NCBI GenBank assembly: GCA_963585895.1 | Contig: OY757911.1 | Span: forward strand, 61,119,602-61,183,601 | Source of the DNA: Sepioteuthis lessoniana | Lineage: Eukaryota; Mollusca; Cephalopoda; Myopsida; Loliginidae | Length of the DNA: 64,000 nucleotides | Reading direction: 5' to 3' | Translations under genes and position numbers: made by a program | Notes under the pieces: model-generated | What the model was told of the DNA's origin: nothing | The model's database searches: none | Seen by the model: only the letters and a program-made list of their open reading frames with translations | Shown here: positions 22,022-32,283 of the stretch, piece after piece | Layout: each line of letters begins with the position of its first letter | Position numbering within the stretch: position 1 is the first letter of the stretch

Positions 22022-22480
22022 GCGCGCTGCAAATATTGCTGAGAAGTTCTTAAATCTCAAATATTTAAATAAAGTACTCTTAAAATCAGCTACTTAAAAT
22101 TTCATGAGGGTCACACGAGAGTCAGACACGAATGAAAGAATGTATTTATAATCAGAAAAAAAAGGTGTCACGTGGCATTATAATTGTTCATGTGATACGC
22201 GCACAAAAATACTAACGTCTGATTTTGGGAAAAGCAAACAATCCCGATGAAGAAAAATAAATGAAAACAATCAGTTGGTAAGAAGAGGTCGGTTAATATG
22301 TCTACTCTCAGAAAACAATTCACCTTTTTTTGTTCAGAAATTTACTGTTTTCTGCATATTCCAGAAGATAAAAATGTAATCTGTCATAATTATAACATCG
22401 GTTATACACTTCGGTTTTTTTTCTCAATATCCAATTTTATTATTGATGATTACACTGTTTCGTTCTTTAACTGCCATGCA
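22022..22480. other. unassigned AT-rich sequence
   Basis: Nothing recognised; a 62-residue frame at 22298-22486 has no motif I know. Confidence 0.55.
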
Positions 22481-22485
22481 TTTTA

Positions 22486-22535
22486 ACTATATATATATAT
22501 ATACATATGTGTGTGTGTGTGTGCACGTATGTATT

Positions 22536-22579
<44 letters not shown>

Positions 22580-22662
22580 GATTTACATGTATATATTTGT
22601 ATATATGTATTAGCTTATATATGCGTATCTATGCATATATATGCATATATATATATATATAT
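22486..22662. repeat. compound TA/GT/TATG microsatellite region
   Basis: Alternating (TA)n, (GT)n and degenerate tatatgcat repeats. Confidence 0.92.
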
Positions 22663-22665
22663 GAA

Positions 22666-22790
22666 AAAATCGATACATAAGGTATTCTTCAATCCAGTAA
22701 ATCCTGAGTAGGGAACAATTCTGTCAGGACAATTAAACTTATTCAAAATTAGAATATGTAAATATTCCTGGGAAAGAGCTCAGTGTAAAT
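22666..22790. repeat. second copy of the short unit seen at 17333
   Basis: attcttcaatccagtaaatc, then tgagtagggaacaattctg and tcaggacaattaaac, aligns with 17333-17445 in the same order, next to a TA run on its left. Confidence 0.5.
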
Positions 22791-22939
22791 AATTTCATAG
22801 AGCAAATATTATTTCAATAAAAAAAAAACAATATTCGGCCACATTAGGATAATAAATGTATTTTCATCCTGTTAAGAGCATTGATATGAATCCAAAACTA
22901 AAAAAAAAAAAATCTTAACAGGACTTCTTCAGATCCAAC

Positions 22940-23105
22940 ATGAAAAATCCTACTATTTAACTATAGCTGGAGGGAGAACAATTGGATTCGTATCTATCCC
23001 CAAGGGCATCAGTGCTAAGCAAAATGTAATCAGCCTAATCCAGGGTTTGAACTCGAGTCATCGTGTTAAGTTGTTTCGACGGTAATCTTTACACCATGGG
23101 TAATG
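22940..23105 (-). mobile_element. family A SINE, head part
   Basis: On the minus strand acccatggtgtaaagattac and ctcgagttcaaaccctgg give tRNA-like A and B boxes. The plus-strand ctatttaactatagctggag closes the preserved part. The tail is missing. Confidence 0.66.
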
Positions 23106-23174
23106 TATGCCATATATGATAAATCCAAAGGGGTTAAGATCAATCCATCTATCAATCAATTAATAAAAATTGTA

Positions 23175-23400
23175 CTGAGTTCTTGTGGATAAAGTGTTTG
23201 GCTACGGCCACTAAATAAACGAGTTCGAATTCCTATCACATTATTATGTTCACTTTCGGACTTGAAAGTTTTGGGAAAGGCATGAACGCACTTATCCCTT
23301 CCAGTTATGGGTTTAATAGTATTACTGCTGTTCCACTACAATAATGGCTTTTGCATTAAATAACGCGAAAGTTGATATGCCCTTAACCAAAGAAAGCAAA
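23175..23400 (+). mobile_element. tRNA-derived SINE, family B
   Basis: The head (gttcttgtggataaagtgtt, B box aacgagttcgaattcctatc), body gttttgggaaaggcatgaac and tail gcattaaataacgcgaaagt, then tgatatgcc, are in family B order. The A-rich end is accaaagaaagcaaagaaac. Confidence 0.85.
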
Positions 23401-23795
23401 GAAACTAAAAGATAGCACTTACTGTTGAAGTGTCGTTTATCCGGAGATTGCTTGAAAAGCTTAAAGATCACCATTCAAGATAATATCTTTCATCCATGTT
23501 AAGTCGATGTGCCGAAGAATTAGTTAAAGCTACATTCGTTAAAACCAACAGAACTTCTTATTTCGCTTCAAGAGTCTAGCTTTTGTCGTAGAGCGAGAAT
23601 ATTGCACGTGTGTTAGATATAAAAAAATATATATATATACTTTTAATTTTGATAAAAAAGAACTGGAGAGTATGTTTTCTCAAATATCTATCCTTATTTA
23701 ATCATTAACCAAACAGTATTTGAAAATAGTGATATGACCTTTGTTAAAAATTTAGTTTTAAAAATTCAATCTTGCTTTATTACTTATGACATGCA

Positions 23796-25338
23796 CAGTG
23801 TATCACAAAAGTGACTACGCCCCCTCACATTTCTGCATATATTTAAGTATATCTCTTCATGGGATAACACTGACAAAATGACACTTTAACACAATGAAAA
23901 GTAATCTGTATGCAGCTTATATAACAGAGTTGATTTATTTTCCCCTCAAAATAACTCAAAATATAACCATTAAAATCTAAACCCCTGCCAACAAAAGTGA
24001 GTACACCCCTTAGGGAAAGTTGTCAATATTAACATACACCATGTCAACTGTCAATATTTTGTGTGGCCACCATCATTATCCAGAACTGCCTTTACTCTCC
24101 TGGGCATGGAATTTACCAGAGCTTCACAGATAGCCACTGGAACGCTCTTTCACTCCGCCATGACGACGTCGCGGGGATGGTGGATATTTGAGATTTAGCG
24201 CATCCACCTTCTGCTTGAGGATTCCTCAGAGATGTTCTATTGCGTTCAAGTCTGGAGACATGCTTGGCCTGTCCATCACCTTTACTCTCAGTCTCTTCAC
24301 ATGTTGGAGTTCATGTTTCCCTCAAGGAAATGTAACTCTTCAATACTTGCAGCACTCATGCAGCCCCAGACCATGAGATTCCCACCATCATACTTGGCTG
24401 TAGGCATGACACACTTATCTTTGTACTCCTCACCTGGTCGCCGCCACACATGCTTGAAGCCGTCGGAACCAAACAAATTAAACTTCATCTCATCAGACCA
24501 CAGGACATGGTTCCTGTAATCCACGTGCTTTGTTGCCATGTCTTCAGCAAACTGTTTGCGGGCTTTCTTGTTTATCATCTTCAGAAGAGGCTTCCACCTG
24601 GGTTGAAAGCCATGCACACCAATTTGTTGCAGAGTGCGGCGTATGGTCTGAGAACTGACAGGCTGACACCTTACCTTTTCAATCTCTGCAGCAATGCTGA
24701 CAGCACTCCTACGCTGATCTTTCAAAGAAAGCATTTGGATGTGACGCTTAGCACATGCGCTCAGCTTCTTTGGACGACCTCCCCGAGATCTGTTCTGAGT
24801 GGACGCTGCCTTTTTAAAACGCTGGATGATCTTAACCACTGTGCTGCAGCACAGTTTCAGGGTGTTGGCAATCTTCTTGTAGCCTTGGCTATCTTCATGT
24901 AGCACAACAATACGGTTTAAGATCCTCAGAGAGTTCTTTGCCATGTGGTGCTATGTTCGAACTTTCTGTGACCAGTATGGGAGAGTGTGAGAGCTGCACT
25001 ACAAATTTGAACACACTTGCTCCCTATGCACACACGGGTCTAGTAGCACTGATGAGTCACATGACATTTTGGAGGGAAAATGACAAGCAGTACTCAATTT
25101 GGACATTTAGGGGTGTATTTTTTAGGGCTGTACTCACTTTTTTTGGCAGGGGGTTTAGCTTTTATTGGTTATATTTTGAGTTATTCTGAGGGCAAAATAA
25201 ATTAACTCAGTTATATAAGCTGCATACAGACTACTTTTCATTGTGTCAAAGTATTATTTTGTCAGTGTTGTCCCATGAAGAGATATACTTAAATATCTGC
25301 AGAAATATGAGGGGTGTACTCACTTTTGTGATACACTG
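23796..25338 (-). mobile_element. Tc1-like transposon with long IR/DR termini
   Basis: cagtgtatcacaaaagtgac at the left is mirrored by tactcacttttgtgatacac (ending ..cactg) at the right. The inverted repeats extend ~215 bases (23796-24013 and 25125-25338). Each terminal repeat carries a second copy of the outer motif aaaagtgagtac near its inner edge (about 23993 and 25136). That is the IR/DR layout of several Tc1-like families, where the two copies are transposase-binding sites. The right flank is TA; the left flank is CA, so the expected TA duplication has decayed on one side. At 1543 bp it is close to full length, and its ends are better preserved than most elements here, so it is probably among the younger insertions. 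Confidence 0.95.
24050..24944 (-). pseudogene. Tc1-like transposase, internally deleted
   Basis: The 215-residue frame 24297-24944 starts MAKNSLRILNRIVVLHEDSQ. It holds two helix-turn-helix regions (about residues 8-45 and 62-110) split by a GRPKK motif at 57-61, then the first catalytic Asp in LWSDEMKFNLFGSDG (Asp151) and LMVWGCMSA (190-198). After EGNMNSNM the reading shifts. Another frame continues at RLRVKVMDRPSMSPDLNAIE (near 24230-24295), which carries the final catalytic Glu and is followed by a stop where the family has Trp. The segment between, which in Tc1-like proteins holds the second catalytic Asp, is missing. The ~340-residue enzyme is therefore not encoded. Frames of 150 and 95 residues on the plus strand here are antisense shadows. 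Confidence 0.93.
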
Positions 25339-25626
25339 TAGCTGTTGCAGAGAGTGTGTTTATTAAGCAGAGTAATGTTGAGTATTAAACTCACGATCAA
25401 CGGCGAGTGAAATGAGTTGTAGAATTTAATTTTATCGAAGGAATTCAGTGCTAGTTGGATAGAACGTAATTTTTCGTTAGATAGTCAACTTTGGATCCGT
25501 GCAAACATAACATTAATAAACATAGATATTCAGATTATGACAGAACAGACTGGCTTAGATAAATAGATAGAAAATCCGAGAGATTGGTGAAATGGATTGA
25601 TTCATCGATAGATATCATAGATATAA
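25339..25626. other. unassigned sequence right of Tc1 element
   Basis: Nothing recognised. Confidence 0.5.
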
Positions 25627-25880
25627 GTAAGTAAAGTTGGCGACCATAGTCGAGGGTAACCCGAAGGCTCCCTTTTCGATAGCTACTACACCAATGTGTA
25701 GGGGAGGGCGCTACTCCTTTCCCTGATTGCTCTACTTTACCCTTGATCCGTACCTTATAATGCTGAGTGCTAAGCAAGGAAGCATCAAGTACCATTTTTT
25801 GAGTCTTTGGTATGACTCGACCTGGGATTGAACCCAGGTCTCCCGGGCCATTGGCGAACACTCTAACCCCTAGGCCAATA
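25627..25880 (-). mobile_element. tRNA-derived SINE, family C
   Basis: On the minus strand: A-box side ggcctaggggttagagtgtt, B box gacctgggttcaatcccagg, then gtcgagtcataccaaagact, a body with agtagagcaatcagggaaag, and the end ggtcgccaactttacttact. The B box is close to the RNA polymerase III consensus. Family C shares no body or tail with A or B. Related copies are at 35385, 37215, 55180 and 59310. Confidence 0.88.
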
Positions 25881-25912
25881 TAAACAGAGGTATTGATAGA
25901 TATTGATAGATA

Positions 25913-26056
25913 GATTTGGTTAGTTTGCTTAATGGCATATCAACCTATGTAGAATATCTAATGCATGTCTTGCTGAAGAACCATAGTGGGGATATTTAAC
26001 CCATAGTTGAGGGAATAAGAGGTCTGTTACTTTCTGAAGTGTATTTGTCCGAAGGT
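25913..26056 (-). mobile_element. family B SINE, 3' part of a split copy
   Basis: ttaatggcatatcaacctat at the left is the reversed tail, and tatttaacccatagttgagg is the body. The element continues at 26350-26442 after an inserted mosaic SINE. The repeat atttgtccgaaggt (26043-26056) is one copy of the insertion's target duplication. Confidence 0.86.
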
Positions 26057-26349
26057 ACTATTTACCAACCCCTCCGCTCGGGCAGGATATGACACCAGGT
26101 TAATTTTTAAGCGGAGTTTAACAGGTTTGAATTCAGAGTTTTCCTTCTCCTATACTAGTTGCCTCAACAAGGCTGAAGAACCTAGTCCGTCCTACTATTT
26201 ACCCATAGCTGGAGGGAGAATAAGGGGGTTCATACCTTTCCCAAGGGCATTTGCCCGAAAGTGAACATAATAGCGCGACTGGAGTACGAACTCGCGTACT
26301 ACGATTCCGCAGTTCATCGCTTTAACCATTACACCACGAGGACACCCCA
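26057..26349 (-). mobile_element. mosaic SINE: family B head with family A tail
   Basis: On the minus strand the head reads gtcctcgtggtgtaatggtt and gtacgcgagttcgtactcca, as in family B at 53488-53715. From the shared block cttgggaaaggtatgaac onward it switches to the family A body and tail (gggtaaatagtaggacggac, taggagaaggaaaactctga, gcggaggggttggtaaata). It is flanked by the perfect 14-bp repeat atttgtccgaaggt (26043-26056 and 26350-26363), so the mosaic moved as one unit and was not made in place. Confidence 0.9.
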
Positions 26350-26442
26350 ATTTGTCCGAAGGTGAACGCAAAATCAAGACTGGGGTTCGAACTCTCTTAC
26401 TACGATGTCGCAGTCCAGTATGTTAGCCATTGGGACTCCCCC
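26350..26442 (-). mobile_element. family B SINE, head part of the split copy
   Basis: On the minus strand cccaatggctaacatactgg and gagttcgaaccccagtctt give the tRNA-like head. It is continuous with 25913-26056 once the insertion is removed. Confidence 0.84.
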
Positions 26443-26906
26443 TGTTGATAGATAAATTGATTGCTAGGTAACTGAAGTAATTGGGTAATCCTAATGGTAC
26501 CAGAACTCTGCATTCAAGCCGAGTTTAAAAACAAGTATATTGAATGCTGATTTTCAAGTCAGGCATGCACTTATATGAGTGGTGCAACACTTAATCTCTG
26601 TCATTATTTGATCTTGTACCAATTCCCACCACGTTTTATGCATTGCTGTCAAACGTATATGAACAGGTTGAAGTAAAAAAAATAGATGAAATATGAATAC
26701 GATGACATAAATAATACAGCAAAAAGTAAAGTATGAAAAAAAGAAAGAAAGACCCGATAGAAGGTAAGAAATCGTAGGTAGTAAATTAGTGAACCAAATG
26801 TAGGGAACCTGACAAGTCAATATGGATAACGAATCACATTCTGTCAATGTTAAGCATTGTAATGTAGCGAGCATGCTTAGAGAGAATGATTTATTGTTCA
26901 GGAAGG
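26443..26906. other. unassigned AT-rich sequence
   Basis: A 106-residue minus frame (26554-26874) is hydrophobic (SFFFSYFTFCCIIYVIVF) but resembles no family I know. I do not call it a gene. Confidence 0.5.
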
Positions 26907-27016
26907 AATTAGAAATCTAAGTGAGGGAAAGTACGATTCTAATTATTTATCTGAGAATATATTTCTCGCCACACTGGAAACCTACTCACAATCTCTCTCT
27001 CTCTCTCTCATTCTCC

Positions 27017-27065
<49 letters not shown>

Positions 27066-27322
27066 AACAGAACATAAAATGGCAACAGCTTAAAATTGTG
27101 TCTCCAATAATCAAAGAATAAACGTACGGGTGATAATAAGAGGATTGCAATAAATAATCATGTTTTCAGAAAACTAGCGTGTACATATTCGAAAAAAAGG
27201 AGAAGAATGAACTGTGCTCATATCTCACAAACTCTTCTCAGAAAAAATCGAGATTGTCTTTCAGAGGGGTGAAATCTTTTCCTCAGTATATAGATATAAA
27301 CATATGTGTGTGAGAGCGCGTG
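26907..27322. repeat. tandem duplication, copy 1
   Basis: It runs from aattagaaatctaagtgagg to tgtgtgagagcgcgtg. It contains (CT)n(TA)n at 26994-27064 and non-repetitive sequence (gaacataaaatggcaacagc, cgagattgtctttcagaggg) repeated almost without change at 27391-27780. Confidence 0.95.
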
Positions 27323-27325
27323 GAA

Positions 27326-27388
<63 letters not shown>

Positions 27389-27390
27389 CA
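27323..27390. repeat. (TA)n spacer between duplicated blocks
   Basis: TA repeat with one C interruption joins the two duplicated copies. Confidence 0.93.
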
Positions 27391-27494
27391 AATTAGAAAT
27401 CTAAGTGAGGGAAAGTACGATTCTAATTATTTATCTGAGAATATATTTCTCGCCACACTGGAAACCTACTCACAATCTATCTCTCTCTCTCTCA

Positions 27495-27547
<53 letters not shown>

Positions 27548-27780
27548 AACAGAACATAAAATGGCAACAGCTTAAAATTGTGTCTCCAATAATCAAAGAA
27601 TAAACGTACGGGTGATATAGTTTTCAGAAAACTAGCGTGTACATATTCGAAAAAAAGAAGAAGAATGAACTGTGCTCATATCTCACAAACTCTTCTCAGA
27701 AAAAATCGAGATTGTCTTTCAGAGGGGTGAAATCTTTTCCTCAGTATATAGATATAAACATATGTGTGTGAAAGCGCGTG
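27391..27780. repeat. tandem duplication, copy 2
   Basis: Same content as 26907-27322, except that a ~26-bp block after gtacgggtgat (aagaggattgcaataaataa in copy 1) is absent and the CT/TA tract lengths differ. Another TA run follows at 27781-27801. Confidence 0.95.
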
Positions 27781-27809
27781 TGTATATATATATATATATA
27801 TGATCAAAT

Positions 27810-28000
27810 TCTGGCGGAGGCTGTTTTCGTGTTCAAATCATAATAGGGGCTGTTTGCGTTTCACTTGGCACTTACGCTAATGGGAAAGGCATGAATGTTT
27901 CTTTTCTTCATCCAGCTGTGGATAGATAGTAGGATAGACAAGGCTTTTAAGTTTTAGAAAAGTAACCGGTCAAATAGAAGGAAAATTACACTGTCTTGTG
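27810..28000 (+). mobile_element. diverged family A SINE remnant
   Basis: gtgttcaaatcataatagg resembles a decayed B box; tgggaaaggcatgaatg, gatagatagtaggatagaca and atagaaggaaaattacactg follow in family A order. The tail is missing. Confidence 0.55.
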
Positions 28001-28352
28001 TTAAAAATATTTTTCCAAAGGTCAAACGTTTATCAAGTGATATATGATCGTTATTTCATGCTGAATTCAAAAATACCATTTATTGTGTTTGCTCAGATCA
28101 GGTTTTTAAGATGTCCTTGCATGCTTCACAAGTTGTACACGATAATAATATTTATTCAAAATTCGGTGGACTCTACTTGCCACTACTGATCTTGGATGCC
28201 TAAATGCGTATAATGTTGTAACTGTACCTAATTACAGTGTAACACCCTACTCGCTAACACCCTCATACTCTGAGGATGAGACTTATCTCTTAGCTTAAAA
28301 TGATTTTAATGTATTGTGTCAAGTGTTAATGACGAGCTGAGTGCTGATTTAT
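28001..28352. other. unassigned sequence upstream of the Cys-pair gene
   Basis: No TATA-like or other promoter element stands out. If the acceptor at 28353-28390 is real, this is intron. Confidence 0.45.
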
Positions 28353-28390
28353 TTTTTTCTCTTTTCAACTTGACATTTGTATTCCTATAG
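28353..28390 (+). other. probable 3' splice site before the ATG
   Basis: A pyrimidine-rich run (ttttttctcttttcaact) is followed by tgtattcctatag, then gaATG at 28393. A tract of this type ending in AG two bases before the start suggests that the open frame is (the start of) an exon, with a non-coding exon upstream. No upstream donor was identified. Confidence 0.5.
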
Positions 28391-28392
28391 GA

Positions 28393-29393
28393 ATGAATCG
28401 CAAGTGTAAGAATAATCCTGACAGGTTCTGTCACATCTGCGGTAATGCGGTTCTTCCAAACCATCAAGCAAAAATCACAAAATTTGTGAAGAAGGCATAT
28501 CGCGCTTACTTTTGGATCAAACTAGGGGATCATACTAAGCAATTCGCTGACCACGTTTACTGTTATACATGTTTGGAGGGCTTGAAGGATTGGAAGAACA
28601 ATAAAAGGAAAACTATGCCATTTACTATTCCAGTGGTCTGGAGTGAAAGAGAAGATTACATAATGGATTGCTATTTTTGCTTGATAAATCTAAAAGAATA
28701 AATCGCAACAACAATAACCGTGCCCAATACTCCGATGTTTCTTCTACCATAAGATCAATCCCTCATGGCCAAGACCTTTCAGTTCCTGAGCCAAATGGTA
28801 ACATGGAATATAGCTCTGATTCCGAACAAAGTGTCATGTCTGTTGTAGCTGAGGATGACGCGTACAAATCAGAAGAGGACGACCAGTGTGAAGGCAATGG
28901 GCAAGGAAGGCAGTGGGCTTGCTTTCCTTCAAGAGAAGTTCCCATCAAGAAATTCAAGTCTGGTACATTTCACGACCCTCAAATAAAAGAACTCGTGAAG
29001 GAACCAATGTTTGACGAAATACTGAGTGAAGATGAACAGTCCGCCTGGTTGTCACTGAAGTCAGTAGTTAAAAACTTTCTGAGAAACCACCGGAGTGTGG
29101 AATACGAGAAGGAAATTGAAGAGCTACTGAAAAATTTCCGCCTACTTGGGGCTCGAATGTCAGTCAAAGGGCTCTTTCTGCAGTCGCACTTGGACTATTT
29201 TACCAAGAACGGTGGAAATGTGAGTGAAGAGCTGGGTGAGCGATTTCACTTAGACATTCACATTATGGAAGAGAGCAACCAAGGTCGATGGTATGTAAAC
29301 TTTCTCGCTGACAACTGCTGGAGCTTGAAACGGGATGCTGTGGCTGCTGAGTACTGGGGAAAGTCCCTAAAAAGATCTTTCATCCATAAATAG
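28393..29393 (+). pseudogene. Cys-pair protein of a recurrent unnamed family, frameshifted
   Basis: Part 1 (28393-28701, 102 residues) begins MNRKCKNNPDRFCHICGNAV. Its Cys pairs are C5/C13-x2-C16, C57-x2-C60 and C93-x2-C96, a spacing that suggests zinc binding like other treble-clef or ZAD-type N-terminal domains. It stops at 28699. Part 2 continues in the -1 frame from about 28690 to the TAG at 29391. It has an acidic/Ser-rich linker (about 28800-28890), then a conserved helical C-terminus with EYEKEIEELLKNFRLLGARM, HLDYFTKNGG, ERFHLDIHIMEE, NQGRWYVNFLADNCW and SLKRDAVAAEYWGKSLKR. Restoring one base near 28697 would join the parts, about 333 residues in all. I recognise this two-part protein as one that turns up unnamed and in many copies in arthropod and other invertebrate gene predictions; its function is unknown to me. 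Codon use is balanced, unlike the low-complexity frames around it. It could be a decayed copy, an assembly error in a live gene, or part of an unknown mobile element. Confidence 0.85.
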
Positions 29394-30344
29394 CTTCTTT
29401 TGCGTACTTTTCACTTTACTATGGCACAATGTGAGCTTTCTGCTTATATAAAAATCGTACATTTAGCATTATTTGTTTAATTTATTTAGAAAATATATAG
29501 TTATACTACTATTTGTAAATTTCAAGTAAGAGCTTGCATCTTAAAAAATTGATCTGATAGGAAAAAACCAGTATGGCTTTTGGATTGAGCGTAAAAATCT
29601 GCTTTAATATCAACTATTATATATTCGACCTTGAAAACATCGCAGGCCAGTGTTATCAATTCAACAAATAATATTTATGTTAAACTAATATAATGGAGAT
29701 TAGGTTTATGTCTGTAACTGAAACTACATCAACACGGACATCAGATTTTTCCTTAGATGTGTTATATCGCATTCTCCATGATTTTATTTCAACTTCAATA
29801 ATTAAGACAATTGTTTTATATTATACTGACCATCTGCCTTATTTTCATACTCATAATATGTGATTGCCTTTATTCATAAAACCAAAAAGCAATTTATAAA
29901 ATGAACACGAAGTCAACTTTGCATATTGATCTTAAAAAATGTTTCAATAAACATTTGCTTGGTATTATTGATTCCTAATTGCTTGGTTTAATTTCGATAA
30001 GTATAAGCAAAAATCTAATCGATGAATCTTAAAAGAAATAACAGTGATTTTATTCTATACTGTCTAATTTATCTAAATTGTTGAATTAGTATAAATTAGG
30101 AATGAAAGTCGCAAATAAGCGGAAGAGCATTCAAAACAAAATTAACGTTATAATTTTATTTTTGATTATATGAAGTGCGATTGTGGTTTATAGGGAAGAA
30201 GAACAACAATACTGATATATAAAGGTATAATCTACCTCGTTTCTTTTTCTTTTATTACACAAAATATACGAAATGTTTGAGTGAGGGAGAGAGAGTCGAA
30301 GACAGCTTAAATGTACACCCAGGGCGAGATACGAATCTTCAGTG
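29394..30344. other. 3' flank of the Cys-pair gene, AT-rich
   Basis: aataaa at 29946-29951 is a possible poly(A) signal, ~550 bases after the stop. No repeat family or terminal inverted repeat recognised. Confidence 0.45.
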
Positions 30345-31350
30345 AACCGCTTCTTTTTCGTTCTCTTTTTGCTAGACTAGTAAAGGGCCATGTTAAAGCA
30401 TTGAATCATCTTAGTTTCTCCTCGATTCTTTACTTTCACGAGTCTGGCATAGGGCCACCTCAAAGTATTGAATCATCGAGGTTTCTCGTCGATTCTTTAC
30501 TTTCGCGAGTCTGGCATAGGGCTACCTTAAGGTATTGAATCATGTTAGTTTCTCCTCGATTCTTTACTTTCACGAGTCTGGCATGGGCCACCTCAAAGTA
30601 TTGAATCATCAGTGTTTCTCGTCGATTCTTTACTTTCGTGAGTCTCGCATAAGGCCACTTCAAGGTATTGAGTCATCTTAGTTTCTCGTCGATTCTTTAC
30701 TTTCGCGAGTCTGGCATAGGGCCACCTCAAAGTATTGAATCATCTTATTTCTCGTTGATTCTTTACTTTCATGAGTCTGGCATAGGGCCACCTTAATGTA
30801 TTGAATCGTGTTAGTTTCTCGTCGATTCTTATTTCGAGAGTCCGGCATAGGGCCACCTCAAAGTATTGAATCATCTTACTTTCTCGTCGATTCTTTACTT
30901 TCGTGAGTCTAGCATAGGGCTACCTCAAGGTATTGAGTCATCTTAGTTTATCCTCGATTCTTTACTTTCGCGATTCTGGCATTGGGCCACCTCAAAGTAT
31001 TGAATCATCTTACTTTCTCGTCGATTCTTTACTTTCGCGAGTCCGGCATAGGGCCACCTCAAAGTATTGAGTCATCTTAGTTTTTCGTCGATTCTTTACT
31101 TTTGCGAGTCTGGCATAGGGCCACCTTAAGGTATTGAATCATCTTACTTTCTCGTCGATTCTTTACTTTCACGAGTCCGGCATAGGGCCACCTCAAAGTA
31201 TTGAGTCATCTTAGTTTTTCGTCGATTCTTTACTTTTGCGAGTCTGGCATAGGGCCACCTTAAGGTATTGAATCATCTTACTTTCTCGTCGATTCTTTAC
31301 TTTCACGAGACTGGTATTGGGCCATCTCAAGGCATTGAATCAATTAGTTT
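30345..31350. repeat. 67-bp minisatellite array, ~15 units
   Basis: The unit contains tcgtcgattctttactttcg, then cgagtctggcatagggccac and ctcaaagtattgaatcatct. The landmark attgaatcat recurs every ~67 bases from 30398 to 31335. In 31078-31309 two adjacent units are repeated together as a 134-bp dimer, showing a higher-order step. Small open frames on both strands are repeat translations. Confidence 0.96.
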
Positions 31351-31870
31351 TACCCTGCTTCTTTACTTTGAGAGCCTCGTATTTTCAGGATATTCTCTAC
31401 CTCTCAACCATGAGGAATTTGGCGCAACTTCATTAAAATTGATTGCGAACACGGGTAAATATGAATTAAAGCACCGCAGAAATTAGAATGGGAGGGAAAA
31501 GGAAACAAATGTCTAGATAACGACTGATCAAATATTTATTTCTCTGTCTAAATCCATTCAATATTACAGATCCTTGATTTAAAAATCGTTCCAGAGAGAA
31601 GGTACAATTTATCGACAGTTTCGAGTTCTTATTACAGTTTTCTACTTCAGGAAAGGATCTACACCATACTTGTTTTTAATGTTCTAGAAATTCTACGAAT
31701 ATGCGATACGATGCATGTATTTGACATGTACAAAACAGGATTTATGATTTTTAAAAATTCTTTAAGAGTGCTTTGAGCAGAATCCAAGTATAAATTTTTA
31801 AGAATTTGTTCATCAGTTTGTATACAAGCTCTATATACATTAAACTTAGCATTTTTCACATTTTCCCACA
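31351..31870. other. unassigned AT-rich sequence
   Basis: Nothing recognised. Confidence 0.55.
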
Positions 31871-31873
31871 TTC

Positions 31874-31885
31874 ACACACACACAA

Positions 31886-31924
<39 letters not shown>
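31874..31924. repeat. compound (CA)n(TA)n microsatellite
   Basis: CA units with one AA interruption pass into TA units. Confidence 0.95.
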
Positions 31925-31929
31925 AATTG

Positions 31930-32215
31930 GCGGTAAAGGTAATGTCAGGAATAGTGACATCTGAGACCCTATTGCAAATCATGCATGGGGATCAAGTTTT
32001 ACTTCGCTCTAATGCTCTTGAGAAAGGCATTAACCGATCTCACCACTGACATGTCATACTAAAAACCTCTTTAGTGAGCACGTCACAGCTTATCTATGGG
32101 TGAATAAATCGGTAGACAAGTAACACTCATTGTGGGAGAGCAATCGGTCTAGTAGAAGTAAGAATCTGAATTTAAAAAGAGAACACATCTGTCGTCATTT
32201 TCAACCTTATACTGG
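31930..32215 (+). mobile_element. strongly diverged SINE remnant
   Basis: gctcttgagaaaggcattaa, cttatctatgggtgaataaa, gtctagtagaagtaagaatc and tctgaatttaaaa keep the family A order but are heavily altered. The head is barely readable. Confidence 0.42.
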
Positions 32216-32283
32216 CAACTTCAACGGTGACAATGATGTTAAGATATATATAATCTTGGCCTATCCTTGGACAATATCAGCAT

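Noticed and set aside
24450..24902. 150-residue plus-strand frame in the Tc1 element
   Set aside because: Antisense to the recognised transposase; no independent motif.
28660..28702. programmed -1 frameshift joining the two parts of the Cys-pair gene
   Set aside because: The zero-frame codons CTA AAA GAA TAA do not give a standard X XXY YYZ slippery heptamer; a missing base is simpler.
30345..31350. CRISPR-like regular array
   Set aside because: Units are tandem with no unique spacers, in a clearly eukaryotic context; it is a minisatellite.
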